Shown here piece after piece: positions 27,096-35,504 of a DNA stretch of 64,000 nucleotides (position 1 is the stretch's first letter; every line of letters starts with the position of its first letter). The DNA is taken from NCBI RefSeq assembly GCF_009859475.1, contig NZ_CP044549.1, positions 372,001 through 436,000 on the forward strand. Direction: 5' to 3'. The translations under genes were made by a program, and so were the position numbers. This DNA is from Hydrogenophaga sp. BPS33. GTDB lineage: Bacteria; Pseudomonadota; Gammaproteobacteria; Burkholderiales; Burkholderiaceae_C. The notes beneath the pieces are model-generated. The model was not told the DNA's origin. It saw only the letters and a program-made list of their open reading frames with translations, and did not search any database.

Positions 27096-28766
27096 ATGAG
27101 CAAGCCGACCACCCCTCCCTACGACGCCTGGCTCGAGCGGCATGGCGAACAGCTGTCCCAGGGCCGCAAGCCGGTGTTCCAGACACCCAGCGGCCTCACC
27201 ATCGACCCGGTCTACACGCCCGACCACCTGGCGCGCGAGGGCTGGGACTACGAACGCGATGTGGGCTACCCCGGCGAGCAGCCGTACACGCGCGGCTTCA
27301 CGCCATCGGGCTACCGCGCGCAGCTGTGGAAGACCGAGATGTACGCCGGCTTCGGCTCCGCCGAGGACGCCAACCAGCGCTACCGCTACCTCATGTCGCA
27401 AGGCACCACGGGCGGCATCTCCATCGCGCTGGACCTGCCCACGCAGATCGGCTACGACTCCGACCACGAGATGGCGCGCGACGAGGTCGGGCAGATCGGC
27501 GTGGCGTTGACCTCGCTGGACGACGTGGAGCGCGTGTTCGAAGGCATCCCGCTCGAACAGGTGGGCCACATCTTCTCCACCGCCAACGCCATCGGGCCGA
27601 TCGTCTGCGCCTGGCTGCTCGCGCTCTACGAGAAGCGCGGCACGCCCACGGGCGACTGCATCGTGCAGCTGCAGAACGACCCGATCAAGGAATACGTGGC
27701 GCGCGGCACGCAGTTCCTGCCGATCGAGGCGGCGCTCAAGCTCACCACCGACATGATCCAGCACTGCCGCACCGCCGCGCCCGAGTGGCTGCCGATCTCG
27801 GTCTCGGGCTCGCACATGAAGCAGGCCGGCGCGTCGTGCGTGCAGGAAGCGGCCTTCACCATCTGCAACGGCATCGCCTATGTGGAGAGCTGCCTGGCGC
27901 GCGGCATGCAGATCGACGACTTCGGCCATGTGCTCGAACTGCACTTCTGTACCGAGATGGACTTCTTCGAGGAAGTGGCGAAGTACCGCGCGGTGCGCAA
28001 GGTGTGGACGCGCCTGGTGCGCGAGCGCTTTGGCGGCACCACCGAGCGCGCGCAGCGCTTTCGCCTGCACGCCGCCACCTCGGGCCGCCCGCTCACCGCG
28101 CAGCAGCCGCTCAACAACATCGCCCGCATCACGCTACAGGCGCTGGCCCAGATCCTGGGCGGTTGCGAGCAGACGCGCACCGCCTCCTTCGACGAAGCGC
28201 TGGGCATTCCCACGCAGGAAGCCGCGCGCACCTCGATCCGCGCCAACCAGATCATTGCCTATGAGAGCGGCGTGCCCGACACGGTCGATCCGCTGGGCGG
28301 GTCGTACTACCTCGAGCACCTCACGCTGCAATACGAGCGCCGCATCGACGCGATCATTGCCGAGGTCGACGCCATGGGCGGCTCGCTCGAAGCGGTGCGC
28401 CAGGGCTACTTCCAGCGTGCGCTCTCCGAAGGCGCCTACCGCGAAGCCTGTGCCATCGAGAGCGGCGAACAGGTGGTGGTGGGCGTCAACCGCTACCAGA
28501 GCGACGAGCCCGCGCCCATGCCGACCTTCAAGGTCGACCCCACGGCGGCCGAACGCCAGGTGGCCAAACTGCAGGCGGTGCGCGCGCGGCGCGATGCGCA
28601 GGCCGTCGAACACGGTCTGGCGCGCCTGAAGGCCGACTGCGCGGCCGGCGCCAACGTCATGCCCGCGCTGCTCGAATGCGTGAAGGCCTACGCCACCATC
28701 GGCGAGATCGCCGACGTGTGGCGCGAGGTCTTCGGTGTCTATGTCCCCGAAGCCGTGAGGTTCTGA
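27096..28766 (+). CDS. Acyl-CoA mutase (methylmalonyl-CoA mutase family) alpha subunit without B12 domain
   Basis: 556 residues from the ATG at 27096. It contains the substrate-binding TIM barrel only; the cobalamin-binding domain is a separate protein (28766). Core motifs: YTRGFTPSGY, MYAGFGSAEDANQRYRYL, GYDSDHEMARDEVGQ, QNDPIKEY, SVSGSHMKQAGAS. Residues that decide substrate type align with methylmalonyl-CoA mutase: Tyr83 (Tyr89 in the P. shermanii enzyme), Arg203 (Arg207) and His240 (His244). Isobutyryl-CoA and 2-hydroxyisobutyryl-CoA mutases have Phe or Ile and Gln at the first two sites. A carboxyl-bearing substrate such as methylmalonyl-CoA or a substituted succinyl/malonyl-CoA is therefore favoured. 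The alignment was made by eye. Confidence 0.88.
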   Translation: MSKPTTPPYDAWLERHGEQLSQGRKPVFQTPSGLTIDPVYTPDHLAREGWDYERDVGYPGEQPYTRGFTPSGYRAQLWKTEMYAGFGSAEDANQRYRYLMSQGTTGGISIALDLPTQIGYDSDHEMARDEVGQIGVALTSLDDVERVFEGIPLEQVGHIFSTANAIGPIVCAWLLALYEKRGTPTGDCIVQLQNDPIKEYVARGTQFLPIEAALKLTTDMIQHCRTAAPEWLPISVSGSHMKQAGASCVQEAAFTICNGIAYVESCLARGMQIDDFGHVLELHFCTEMDFFEEVAKYRAVRKVWTRLVRERFGGTTERAQRFRLHAATSGRPLTAQQPLNNIARITLQALAQILGGCEQTRTASFDEALGIPTQEAARTSIRANQIIAYESGVPDTVDPLGGSYYLEHLTLQYERRIDAIIAEVDAMGGSLEAVRQGYFQRALSEGAYREACAIESGEQVVVGVNRYQSDEPAPMPTFKVDPTAAERQVAKLQAVRARRDAQAVEHGLARLKADCAAGANVMPALLECVKAYATIGEIADVWREVFGVYVPEAVRF

Positions 28767-29212
28767 TGAACGCCCAACCACCCATCCGCGGGCCACGCCC
28801 GATCCGCGTGGTGCTGACCAAAGTCGGGCTCGATGGCCACGATCGTGGCGTGAAGGTCATCGCCCAGGCCCTGCGCGATGCGGGCATGGAGGTGATCTAT
28901 GCCGGCCTGCGCCGCACCGCCGACGACATCGCGCGCATCGTGCTCGAAGAAGACGCCGACGTGCTGGGCCTGTCCATCCTCTCCGGTGCGGTCGTGCCGC
29001 TCACCACGCGCGTGGCCCAAGCGCTGAAGGCGCGCGAGATCGACGACGTGCTCCTCGTCGTGGGCGGCATCGTGCCATCGGCCGCACAGGAAGAGCTCGC
29101 GGGCATGGGCATTCGCGGCGTGTTCGGCCCCGGCACCACGCTGAGCGACATCGTCGATTACATCCACCACAACGCGCCCCGTTTGCGCGACTACAAGGAA
29201 CAGCAGCCATGA
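28766..29212 (+). CDS. Cobalamin-binding small subunit of the acyl-CoA mutase
   Basis: 148 residues; the start overlaps the alpha-subunit stop by one base (TGATG). The B12-binding motif DGHDRG lies at residues 23-28, with His25 as the lower axial cobalt ligand. The SxL-type segment LGLSILSGAV and the glycine-rich LLVVGGIVP complete the cobalamin site, and FGPGTTLSDIVDYI is typical of the C-terminal end. Together with the preceding subunit it forms the adenosylcobalamin-dependent carbon-skeleton mutase, as in other alpha/beta split mutases. MeaB-type chaperone encoded in the same operon. Confidence 0.92.
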   Translation: MNAQPPIRGPRPIRVVLTKVGLDGHDRGVKVIAQALRDAGMEVIYAGLRRTADDIARIVLEEDADVLGLSILSGAVVPLTTRVAQALKAREIDDVLLVVGGIVPSAAQEELAGMGIRGVFGPGTTLSDIVDYIHHNAPRLRDYKEQQP

Positions 29213-30363
29213 ACGGCCATCCCATCTACATCCGCGGCGTGGGCTACCACCCCTTCGGCCGCTGGCCCGACGTGCCGCTCAAGACCCTCGCGGCCACCGC
29301 CGCACTGGGCGCGCTGGACGACGCGGGCCTGGGCGTGCGCGACCTCCATGCCGCGTTCTGCGCCAACGCCTATGCGGGCCTGCTCAACAACCAGGAATCG
29401 GTGCGCGGCGAAACCTGGTTGCGCGGCATCGGCGTGGGCGGCATTCCGGTCGTCAACGTGGAGAACGCCTGCGCCAGCGGCAGCACGGCGGTGCACCTGG
29501 CCTCGCTGGCCATCGCCAGCGGCGCATACGACACCGTGCTCGTGGTGGGCGCCGAGAAGATGTTCGTCGGCGACACGGGCCGCACGCTCGCGGCCCTGGC
29601 CAACTCCGCCGACACGGAAGTGATGGGCAACATCGGCCTGCAGTTCTCGGCGGTGGATGCCATCCGCGTGCGCGAGATGATGGAAGAGGAGGACGTGGGC
29701 GCCGAAGCGTTTGCCTGGGCCACGGTGAAGAACCACGACCACGCCGTCAGCAACCCCATCGCGCAGTACCGCAAGCCGCTGTCGATGGAACAGGTGCTCG
29801 ACTCGCGCATGATCGCCGACCCGATCCGCCTGCTCATGTGCAGCGCCATTTCCGATGGCGCTGCGGCGCTGGTGCTCTCGCGCACGCCAGGACGCGGCGG
29901 CGTGCGGGTGCGCGCCAGCGCACTGGCCTCGTCGCCCTGGCGGCTGGACGACGACACGCCCGGCCCCACGCTGGCCGCGCGCGCCGCCTATGCCCAAGCC
30001 GGCATCGGCCCGAAAGACCTGAGCCTGGCCGAGGTGCACGACGCGGTCTCACCGGCCGAACTCATGCACTACCGCGAGCTCGAGCTCTGCGGCCCGGGCG
30101 AAGTGGCCCAGCTGGTGGCCGAAAAAGCCACGGCGCTTGGCGGCCGCTTGCCGGTCAACACCAGCGGCGGCCTCAACTCGCGGGGCCATCCGGTGGGCGC
30201 CACCGGGGTCGCGCAACTTATCGAACTGGCGCTGCAACTGCGCGGCGACGCCGGCGCGCGGCAAGTGCCGGGCGCGCGCCTGGCCATGGCGCACAACTCG
30301 GGCGGCTGGGTCGGCGAAGACCCGGCTGTGAGCGCTGTTCACATTCTGGAGAAAACACAATGA
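29209..30363 (+). CDS. Thiolase (SCP2-type), catalytically complete
   Basis: 384 residues; ATGA overlap with the B12 subunit gene. The nucleophilic Cys88 sits in NVENACASGSTAVHLAS. The C-terminal catalytic histidine is in NSRGHPVGATGVAQL (~residue 327). The family cleaves 3-oxoacyl-CoA to acetyl- or propionyl-CoA and a shortened acyl-CoA. It differs from the Cys-less paralogue at 21325 and is followed by a zinc-ribbon DUF35 protein, so each thiolase-fold protein has its own DUF35 partner. It probably performs the last chain-shortening step of this pathway. Confidence 0.9.
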   Translation: MNGHPIYIRGVGYHPFGRWPDVPLKTLAATAALGALDDAGLGVRDLHAAFCANAYAGLLNNQESVRGETWLRGIGVGGIPVVNVENACASGSTAVHLASLAIASGAYDTVLVVGAEKMFVGDTGRTLAALANSADTEVMGNIGLQFSAVDAIRVREMMEEEDVGAEAFAWATVKNHDHAVSNPIAQYRKPLSMEQVLDSRMIADPIRLLMCSAISDGAAALVLSRTPGRGGVRVRASALASSPWRLDDDTPGPTLAARAAYAQAGIGPKDLSLAEVHDAVSPAELMHYRELELCGPGEVAQLVAEKATALGGRLPVNTSGGLNSRGHPVGATGVAQLIELALQLRGDAGARQVPGARLAMAHNSGGWVGEDPAVSAVHILEKTQ

Positions 30364-30764
30364 CCGCAACCGGCGTCAAGACCAATCCCGCGCTGTTCTT
30401 CCTGGACGGCGAGATCGCCGGCGCACCCGGCCTGAAGGGCTCGCGCTGCGCCGGCTGCGGGCAGACCGTGCTGCTGCAGATCACCGCCTGCCCACGCTGT
30501 GGCGCGCGCGATCTGGCCACGGTGTGCATCGGCCAGCAGGCCACGCTGGGCCAGTCCTCCGAGGTGTTCCATTCCGCCGATGGTTTCGAGGCGCCGTACT
30601 TCATCGGCCAGGTTGAGACCGATGAGGGCCCGCGCACCTTCGCACCGATCGCGGCCGCGCCGGGCACGGCGCTGGCGCCCGGCATGCGCCTGGCTTTCAA
30701 GCTGCTGCCGCGTGCCGATGGCCGCGTGGGATTTGCCTACGAACCGACGGGGGAGGCCGCTTGA
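30360..30764 (+). CDS. Zn-ribbon DUF35 OB-fold protein, thiolase partner
   Basis: 134 residues; ATGA overlap with the thiolase gene. Cys30, Cys33, Cys44 and Cys47 (SRCAGCG...ACPRCG) form the rubredoxin-like zinc ribbon. The remainder is the DUF35 OB-fold (PYFIGQVETDEGPRTFAPI, then LAFKLLPRADGRVGFAYEP). These proteins bind the CoA moiety or stabilise thiolase-fold partners. This one is the intact counterpart of the Cys-less DUF35 protein at 20943, which makes the contrast within one operon notable. Confidence 0.88.
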   Translation: MTATGVKTNPALFFLDGEIAGAPGLKGSRCAGCGQTVLLQITACPRCGARDLATVCIGQQATLGQSSEVFHSADGFEAPYFIGQVETDEGPRTFAPIAAAPGTALAPGMRLAFKLLPRADGRVGFAYEPTGEAA

Positions 30765-32305
30765 ACGTCGCTGAGCAACTGCACCGCTGCGCGCGCCTGT
30801 ACACCGGAATGCCCGCGGCCATCTGTGGCGAGGAACGCCGCAGCGTCGACGAGATCGAAGAGCGCAGCAACCGCCTGGCCAACGCCTTGTTGGCCGGGGG
30901 TCTGGTGCCGGGCGATCGCGTCGCTTCGTGGCTGGAGAACTCCATCCGCTGTGTCGAGCTGGACTTTGCGCTGGCCAAGGCCGGCCTGGTGCGTGTGTCG
31001 CTCAACCCGCGCCTCACGCCGCGCGAGGCGCGCATCATTCTCGAAGACAGCGAAGCGCGCGCCATCGTCTACGGCGCTTCGTTCGACGCCGAGATCGAGA
31101 AGGCCGTGCAGGACACGCCGGCCTGCGCCCTCATGGTGCGAGCCGACGAAGGCACGGCGGCGCTGGACGGCGTGCGCGGCTTCGAGGACTTTCTCGACTC
31201 GGGCGGCGCGCACGCTCCGGGTATCGAGATCGACGACGAGGCCATCTACTGCCTGTTCTACACCTCGGGCACCACCGGCAAACCCAAGGGCGTGATGCTC
31301 TCGCACCGCGCGATCCTGCACGTCTGCTACAACCTGCTGATGGAGGTGGGGCCGCTCGCGTTGGGCGAGAAGGTCCTGCTCATGCAGCCCTTGAGCCATG
31401 GTTCGGGCTTCTTCGTGCTGCCGCAGTTCATGAAGGGCGGCGTGAGCGTGATCCAGCGCCAGTTCGACGCCGCCGACGCCTTGCGCCTGACGGCCGAGCA
31501 CGAGATCGAGGTGGTCAAGCTCATTCCCACCATGCTGCAGCGCCTGCTGCGCGTGCCCGGCGTGGAACAGATGCAATTCCCCAAGCTGCGCGCCATGATC
31601 TACGGTGCCAGCCCCATGCCCGCGGAGCCGCTGCGCCGCGCGATCGAGGTGTTCGGCGCGAAGAAGCTGGTCCAGATCTACGGGCAGAGCGAATGCCCGG
31701 TCACGCTGTCCATCCTGCCCGCAGAGGAGCACCAGCTCGACCAGCCGCATCCGGAGCGCCTGATCTCCGCCGGTCGTCCCTGGACCACGATGCAGATGCG
31801 CGTGGTCGACGAGGACTTCCAGGACGTGCCGGTGGACGGCATCGGCGAGGTGGTCTTGCGCGGTCCGCAGATGATGAGCGGCTACTGGCGCCGCGACGAC
31901 CTCACGCGCGAAGTGATGCGCGGGGACTGGCTCAAGACGCGCGACATGGGGCGCGTCGATGCGCACGGTTTCGTCTATCTGCTGGGCCGCAAGGACGAGA
32001 TGATCATCAGCGGCGGCTACAACATCGCGCCGCGTGAAGTGGAGGACGTGCTGTACGAACACGCGTCGGTCCAGGAGGCGGCGGTGGTCGGTGAGACCGA
32101 CGCCGAATGGGGCCAGTCGGTGGCGGCCTATGTGGTGTTTCGCGACGCCGACGCCGCCAAGAGCTTGCTGGCGCACGGCCGCGAGCGGCTGGGCTTCAAG
32201 CGACCCAAGCGCGTGTACGTCATGAACGAGCTGCCCAAGAACGCCGCTGGAAAGATCCAGAAGAGCGCGCTCAAGCCCGAGCTGGCGATCGGCCAGTTGA
32301 ACTGA
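30761..32305 (+). CDS. Acyl-CoA synthetase (AMP-forming)
   Basis: 514 residues from TTG at 30761, overlapping the DUF35 stop (TTGA). P-loop LFYTSGTTGKPKGVMLSH (~residue 165), IYGQSECPVT (~307), TRDMGRVDAHGFVYLLGRKDEMIISGGYN (~390-415) and the C-terminal catalytic Lys in NAAGKIQKSAL (~500). Second ligase of the operon. It is likely to activate a different intermediate from the enzyme at 19300, or the other acid half released during the pathway. Substrate not predictable from sequence. Confidence 0.9.
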   Translation: MNVAEQLHRCARLYTGMPAAICGEERRSVDEIEERSNRLANALLAGGLVPGDRVASWLENSIRCVELDFALAKAGLVRVSLNPRLTPREARIILEDSEARAIVYGASFDAEIEKAVQDTPACALMVRADEGTAALDGVRGFEDFLDSGGAHAPGIEIDDEAIYCLFYTSGTTGKPKGVMLSHRAILHVCYNLLMEVGPLALGEKVLLMQPLSHGSGFFVLPQFMKGGVSVIQRQFDAADALRLTAEHEIEVVKLIPTMLQRLLRVPGVEQMQFPKLRAMIYGASPMPAEPLRRAIEVFGAKKLVQIYGQSECPVTLSILPAEEHQLDQPHPERLISAGRPWTTMQMRVVDEDFQDVPVDGIGEVVLRGPQMMSGYWRRDDLTREVMRGDWLKTRDMGRVDAHGFVYLLGRKDEMIISGGYNIAPREVEDVLYEHASVQEAAVVGETDAEWGQSVAAYVVFRDADAAKSLLAHGRERLGFKRPKRVYVMNELPKNAAGKIQKSALKPELAIGQLN

Positions 32306-32314
32306 GACCGTGCC

Positions 32315-33217
32315 ATGCCGATCGACTACGCCCATCTCAAACAACGCCCTTTCGCTCCCGTGCGGCAGACGCTGAGCGCGGACCAGTGCATCCTTTACGC
32401 GCTCGCGCTGGGCGCGGGGGAGGACGCCGTGTCCGAAGGCGCACTGGCCTTCACCTTTGAGGGCCATGCCGGCGGCCTGCGCGTGCTGCCCACGCAGGCA
32501 GTGGTGCTCGGCCATCCGGGCCTGTGGATCCGCGAACCCGACGTCGAGCTCGATTGGAAGAACGTGCTGCACGGCGAACAGCGGCTGCGGGTGCACCGGC
32601 CCTTGCCGGTGGACGGCGTGGTGGTGGGCAGCAACCGCGTGGCGCGCCTGAGCGACAAGGGTGCGGGCAAGGGCGCGGTGATGGTGATGGAGCGCCAGCT
32701 GAGCGACGAACACGGCACGTTGCTGGCCACGCTGGAACAGGTGAACTTCTGCCGGGGGGACGGCGGCTACGCGCTGGCGCGGGGCGGTCAGCCCAGCGAC
32801 GAACCCCTGGTGGCGTTGACGCCCACGCCCGAGGGGCGCGGACCCGATGCCGTGTTCCGCCAGACCATCCGGCCCGATGCCGCGCTGCTCTACCGCTTGC
32901 TGGCCGACAAGAACCCCTTGCACGTGGACCCGGCGGTGGCGCGCTCGGTCGGCTTCGAGCGGCCGATCCTGCACGGGCTGGCGAGTTACGGCATGGCCTG
33001 CAGGGCGGTGCTGCGGCACTTTGCCGGGGACGATCCCGCGCGGCTGGTCGAGTTCGACACGCGCTTCTCCGCAGTGGTCTATCCGGGCGACACGCTGCAG
33101 GTGGAGATGTGGCACGACGAGGGCGCCGAGCCCGGGCGCGTGCGTTTCCGCGCGCTGGCGGTGGAGAGAAACCAGGTCGTGCTCAGCCACGGCCAGGCCC
33201 TGCTCAACGGGCGCTGA
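32315..33217 (+). CDS. MaoC-type double hot-dog enoyl-CoA hydratase
   Basis: 300 residues. Two hot-dog folds; the C-terminal one carries the hydratase-2 signature YRLLADKNPLHVDPAVARS followed by GFERPILHGLASYGMA (~residues 190-228), with Asp/His catalytic residues. The N-terminal fold (~1-150) lacks a clear active site, as in MFE-2-type and related R-specific hydratases. The enzyme hydrates 2-enoyl-CoA to 3-hydroxyacyl-CoA, the step after the acyl-CoA dehydrogenase pair. Last gene of the 18-gene unit. The 213 bp that follow hold an operator-like element and the next leader. Confidence 0.88.
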   Translation: MPIDYAHLKQRPFAPVRQTLSADQCILYALALGAGEDAVSEGALAFTFEGHAGGLRVLPTQAVVLGHPGLWIREPDVELDWKNVLHGEQRLRVHRPLPVDGVVVGSNRVARLSDKGAGKGAVMVMERQLSDEHGTLLATLEQVNFCRGDGGYALARGGQPSDEPLVALTPTPEGRGPDAVFRQTIRPDAALLYRLLADKNPLHVDPAVARSVGFERPILHGLASYGMACRAVLRHFAGDDPARLVEFDTRFSAVVYPGDTLQVEMWHDEGAEPGRVRFRALAVERNQVVLSHGQALLNGR

Positions 33218-33335
33218 AGAACCGGGGCGTGCTGTTATGAACCGCAGCACCCGAATCCAGGACCGCTCGCGCCCACGCAGCACCCGGTGGCGGCCAACGG
33301 GCGTGCGGGTTTGTCCCTGGTTGCTCGGCGTTTCA

Positions 33336-33370
33336 ATCGCATACGTGAAATCCGCGTGCCCGTATGTGTT
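33336..33370 (+). promoter_or_regulatory. Second copy of the tandem operator-like element
   Basis: ATCGCATACGTGAA (33336-33349) and TGCCCGTATGTGTT (33357-33370) match the element at 14556-14590 in order and in the exact 21-bp offset. The shared block is TCGCATAyGTGAAAT followed by GTATGTG 22 bp from its CATA. The second box is weaker than at the first locus. It lies ~60 bp before the TauD-like gene. Stretch 33218-33335 shows nothing else recognisable. Confidence 0.55.
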
Positions 33371-33430
33371 CGCCTCGCGGCGCAGGTCTACATTGATCCG
33401 CAACGGTTCCCCAAGACCCAGGAGCGCGAC

Positions 33431-34366
33431 ATGAAGTTCTCCATCGCCGGCACACTCGAACTCGCCCCGCTGTCCCGCACGTTCGGCGTGGACGTGCTGA
33501 ACGTCTCGGCAGCCGAATGCGCGGCCGATGCGCAACTGCAAGCCCTGCTGCGCGCGGCCATCGCCCGCCACCTGCTGTTGCGCTTTCCCGAGCAGGACGT
33601 GACACCCGATGAAGCGCTGGCGCTGACCGCCGCTTTCGGGCCGCTGATGGATTTGCGATCGGCCTCGCATGTGCCGGGGCGCAAGTTCCTGCAGGTGCTC
33701 TCCAACGGCATAGCCGCCAACGGCCAGCGCTGCGGCGACGGCAACAACTCCGCGCAGATCTGGCACACGGACGCCGGCCAATGGGAAGTGCCGCCCGGCG
33801 TCTCGGTGTTCTATGGCGTGATCACGCCACCCTCTGCGCCGAAGAACGGCTACAAGAACATGATCCAGGTGTACGAGGCCTTGCCCCAGCGCCTGAAAGA
33901 GCGCATCGCGCCCTTGCGCGCGGTGCACCACATGTACCCGCGCTCGGTCGATGTGCTGGTGCATCAGAACGGCGCTTCGCTGCCCCGCGAACAAAGGGAG
34001 ATCGGCCAGTTGCAGCCGCTCGTGCGCCGGCACCTGGGCAGCGGCGCGCCCATTCTTTATCTGCCCAGCCGGCGCGACTCGGTCGTGCCGGGCCTCTCCG
34101 ACGCCGAGTCGCGCGAACTGCTCGAAGAACTCTGGGCGTTCACAAACCAGCAGGACTGCGACTGGATCGCGACCACCCGGCGCGGCGACCTGGTGATCTT
34201 CGACAACACCGCCCTGGTGCACAACCGCGAAGGTTGGCCGACCTCGGAGCGCCGTGACATCTGGCACCTCGTGACCGAAGGCGAAGCGGTCACGCCGATG
34301 TTCACGAGAACCACGCTGAACCTCAACAGCACGGCCTCGGTGGTGGCCGCGCTGCCGGTGGGCTGA
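33431..34366 (+). CDS. TauD/TfdA-family Fe(II)/2-oxoglutarate dioxygenase
   Basis: 311 residues from the ATG at 33431, with CAGGAGC 8 bp upstream. An in-frame ATG at 33287 would read through the operator element and is rejected. Iron ligands: His112 and Asp114 in WHTDAGQ and distal His264 in LVHNREGW. Arg274/Arg275 follow at the distance expected for 2-oxoglutarate binding. The family hydroxylates or desaturates a substrate carbon, often next to sulfonate, ether or carboxylate groups. First gene of an 8-gene unit. It probably modifies the growth substrate before CoA activation (inference). Confidence 0.88.
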   Translation: MKFSIAGTLELAPLSRTFGVDVLNVSAAECAADAQLQALLRAAIARHLLLRFPEQDVTPDEALALTAAFGPLMDLRSASHVPGRKFLQVLSNGIAANGQRCGDGNNSAQIWHTDAGQWEVPPGVSVFYGVITPPSAPKNGYKNMIQVYEALPQRLKERIAPLRAVHHMYPRSVDVLVHQNGASLPREQREIGQLQPLVRRHLGSGAPILYLPSRRDSVVPGLSDAESRELLEELWAFTNQQDCDWIATTRRGDLVIFDNTALVHNREGWPTSERRDIWHLVTEGEAVTPMFTRTTLNLNSTASVVAALPVG

Positions 34367-34410
34367 ACCCACTGCAACGACACACGAAACACGACACAAG
34401 GAGACACAAC

Positions 34411-35394
34411 ATGGCATTCCCTCTGCGCCACCTCATCCGCAACATCGCCGCCTGCGCGGGCGCTGCCGTGCTGGCCAGCGCGGCCTGGGCGCAGACCTAC
34501 CCCGATCGGCCCATCACCTTCATCTACGGCTATCCCGCGGGCTCCGTCTCGGACATCGCGTGGCGCGCCATCGTGCAGGAAGCCAGCAAGCGGCTGGGCC
34601 AACCCATCGTGGTCGAGAACAAGCCGGGCGCGAATGGGCGCATCGGGCTGGACATGGTGATGCGTGCCAAGCCCGATGGCTACACCATTGGCAAGTTCAA
34701 CAACTCGCAGCTCGTCGTGGCGCCCTTGATCGACCCCAAGCTCGCCATTGAACCCGGTCGAAACTACACGCCCATCGTGTTGGGCATCGAGGGCTACCTG
34801 CTGATGGTCGCGCGCCCCGACGCGCCGTTCAAGGACCTGCCGAGCTTCATCGCCTATGCCAAGGCGAACCCCGGCAAGCTCACGGGCGGCTCGCCCGGAC
34901 CGGGGACCGGCAGCCACCTGGCGCTGGCCATGGTGGGCGCGCAGGCGGGCATCGATTACACGCAGATCCATTACAAGGGCGCGGTGCCGGCGATGCAGGG
35001 TCTGCTGGCGGGCGACATCGACGTGATGTTCACCGACGTGATCGCCAAGCCCTACGTCGAAAGCGGAAAGATCCTGGGCCTGGGCGTGAGCGGCTCCTCG
35101 CGCTGGGACCTCTTTCCCCAACTGCCTACCTTGAAGGAAGCGGCCAACCTGCCGGCGTTCCAGGCGGTGACCTGGCAGGGGGTGCTGGCGCCACCCGGGC
35201 TGCCGGCCGGTGTGGCGACGGTGCTCAACCGCGCCTTCAACGAAGCGCTGGCCAGCCCCGAGCTGCGCGCGCGCATGGCCGCGGGCGGCTGGATCATCCG
35301 CGGCGGCACGCCCGAGGACGCGGCCAAGCTGATCCGCTCCGATACCGAGCTGTACCGCCCGGTCGTCAAGGCCGCGAACATCAAACTGGATTGA
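34411..35394 (+). CDS. Bug-family (TctC) substrate-binding protein
   Basis: 327 residues; AAGGAGA 8 bp before the start. The signal peptide includes NIAACAGAAVLASAAWAQ. Mature blocks: TYPDRPITFIYGYPAGSVSD, QPIVVENKPGANGRIGLDMV, DGYTIGKFNNSQ, YTQIHYKGAVPAMQGLLAGD. The second strand (IYGYPAG) departs from the common VVPFxAGG, so the ligand pocket may be unusual. It lies between the dioxygenase and alcohol dehydrogenase genes. No membrane components are nearby. Confidence 0.92.
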   Translation: MAFPLRHLIRNIAACAGAAVLASAAWAQTYPDRPITFIYGYPAGSVSDIAWRAIVQEASKRLGQPIVVENKPGANGRIGLDMVMRAKPDGYTIGKFNNSQLVVAPLIDPKLAIEPGRNYTPIVLGIEGYLLMVARPDAPFKDLPSFIAYAKANPGKLTGGSPGPGTGSHLALAMVGAQAGIDYTQIHYKGAVPAMQGLLAGDIDVMFTDVIAKPYVESGKILGLGVSGSSRWDLFPQLPTLKEAANLPAFQAVTWQGVLAPPGLPAGVATVLNRAFNEALASPELRARMAAGGWIIRGGTPEDAAKLIRSDTELYRPVVKAANIKLD

Positions 35395-35399
35395 GCGAC

Positions 35400-35416
35400 G
35401 GGCAGCGCTGCTGCCC
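35400..35416 (+). other. Perfect hairpin between the Bug and Fe-ADH genes
   Basis: GGGCAGC (35400-35406) pairs exactly with GCTGCCC (35410-35416) over a 3-base loop. It starts 6 bp after the Bug stop codon. There is no T-run, so it may protect the upstream message from 3' decay instead of ending transcription. The rest of the 110-bp gap is a leader with CAAGGA before the next gene. Confidence 0.35.
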
Positions 35417-35504
35417 TGCGCTGGATCCCCAAGGGCCGATCTCAGGCGCCTCGCGCTCCTGCGTTCCCTCTTTCTTTCAAACCCCTCACGCAAGGACATA
35501 CCGC

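Noticed and set aside
27096..29212. 2-hydroxyisobutyryl-CoA mutase as the specific identity
   Set aside because: Tyr83, Arg203 and the missing Asp do not match that enzyme; only the split architecture is shared.
30737..34417. Minus-strand frame of ~1226 codons over the ligase, hydratase and dioxygenase genes
   Set aside because: Antisense shadow; crosses three well-supported + strand genes and an intergenic operator region.
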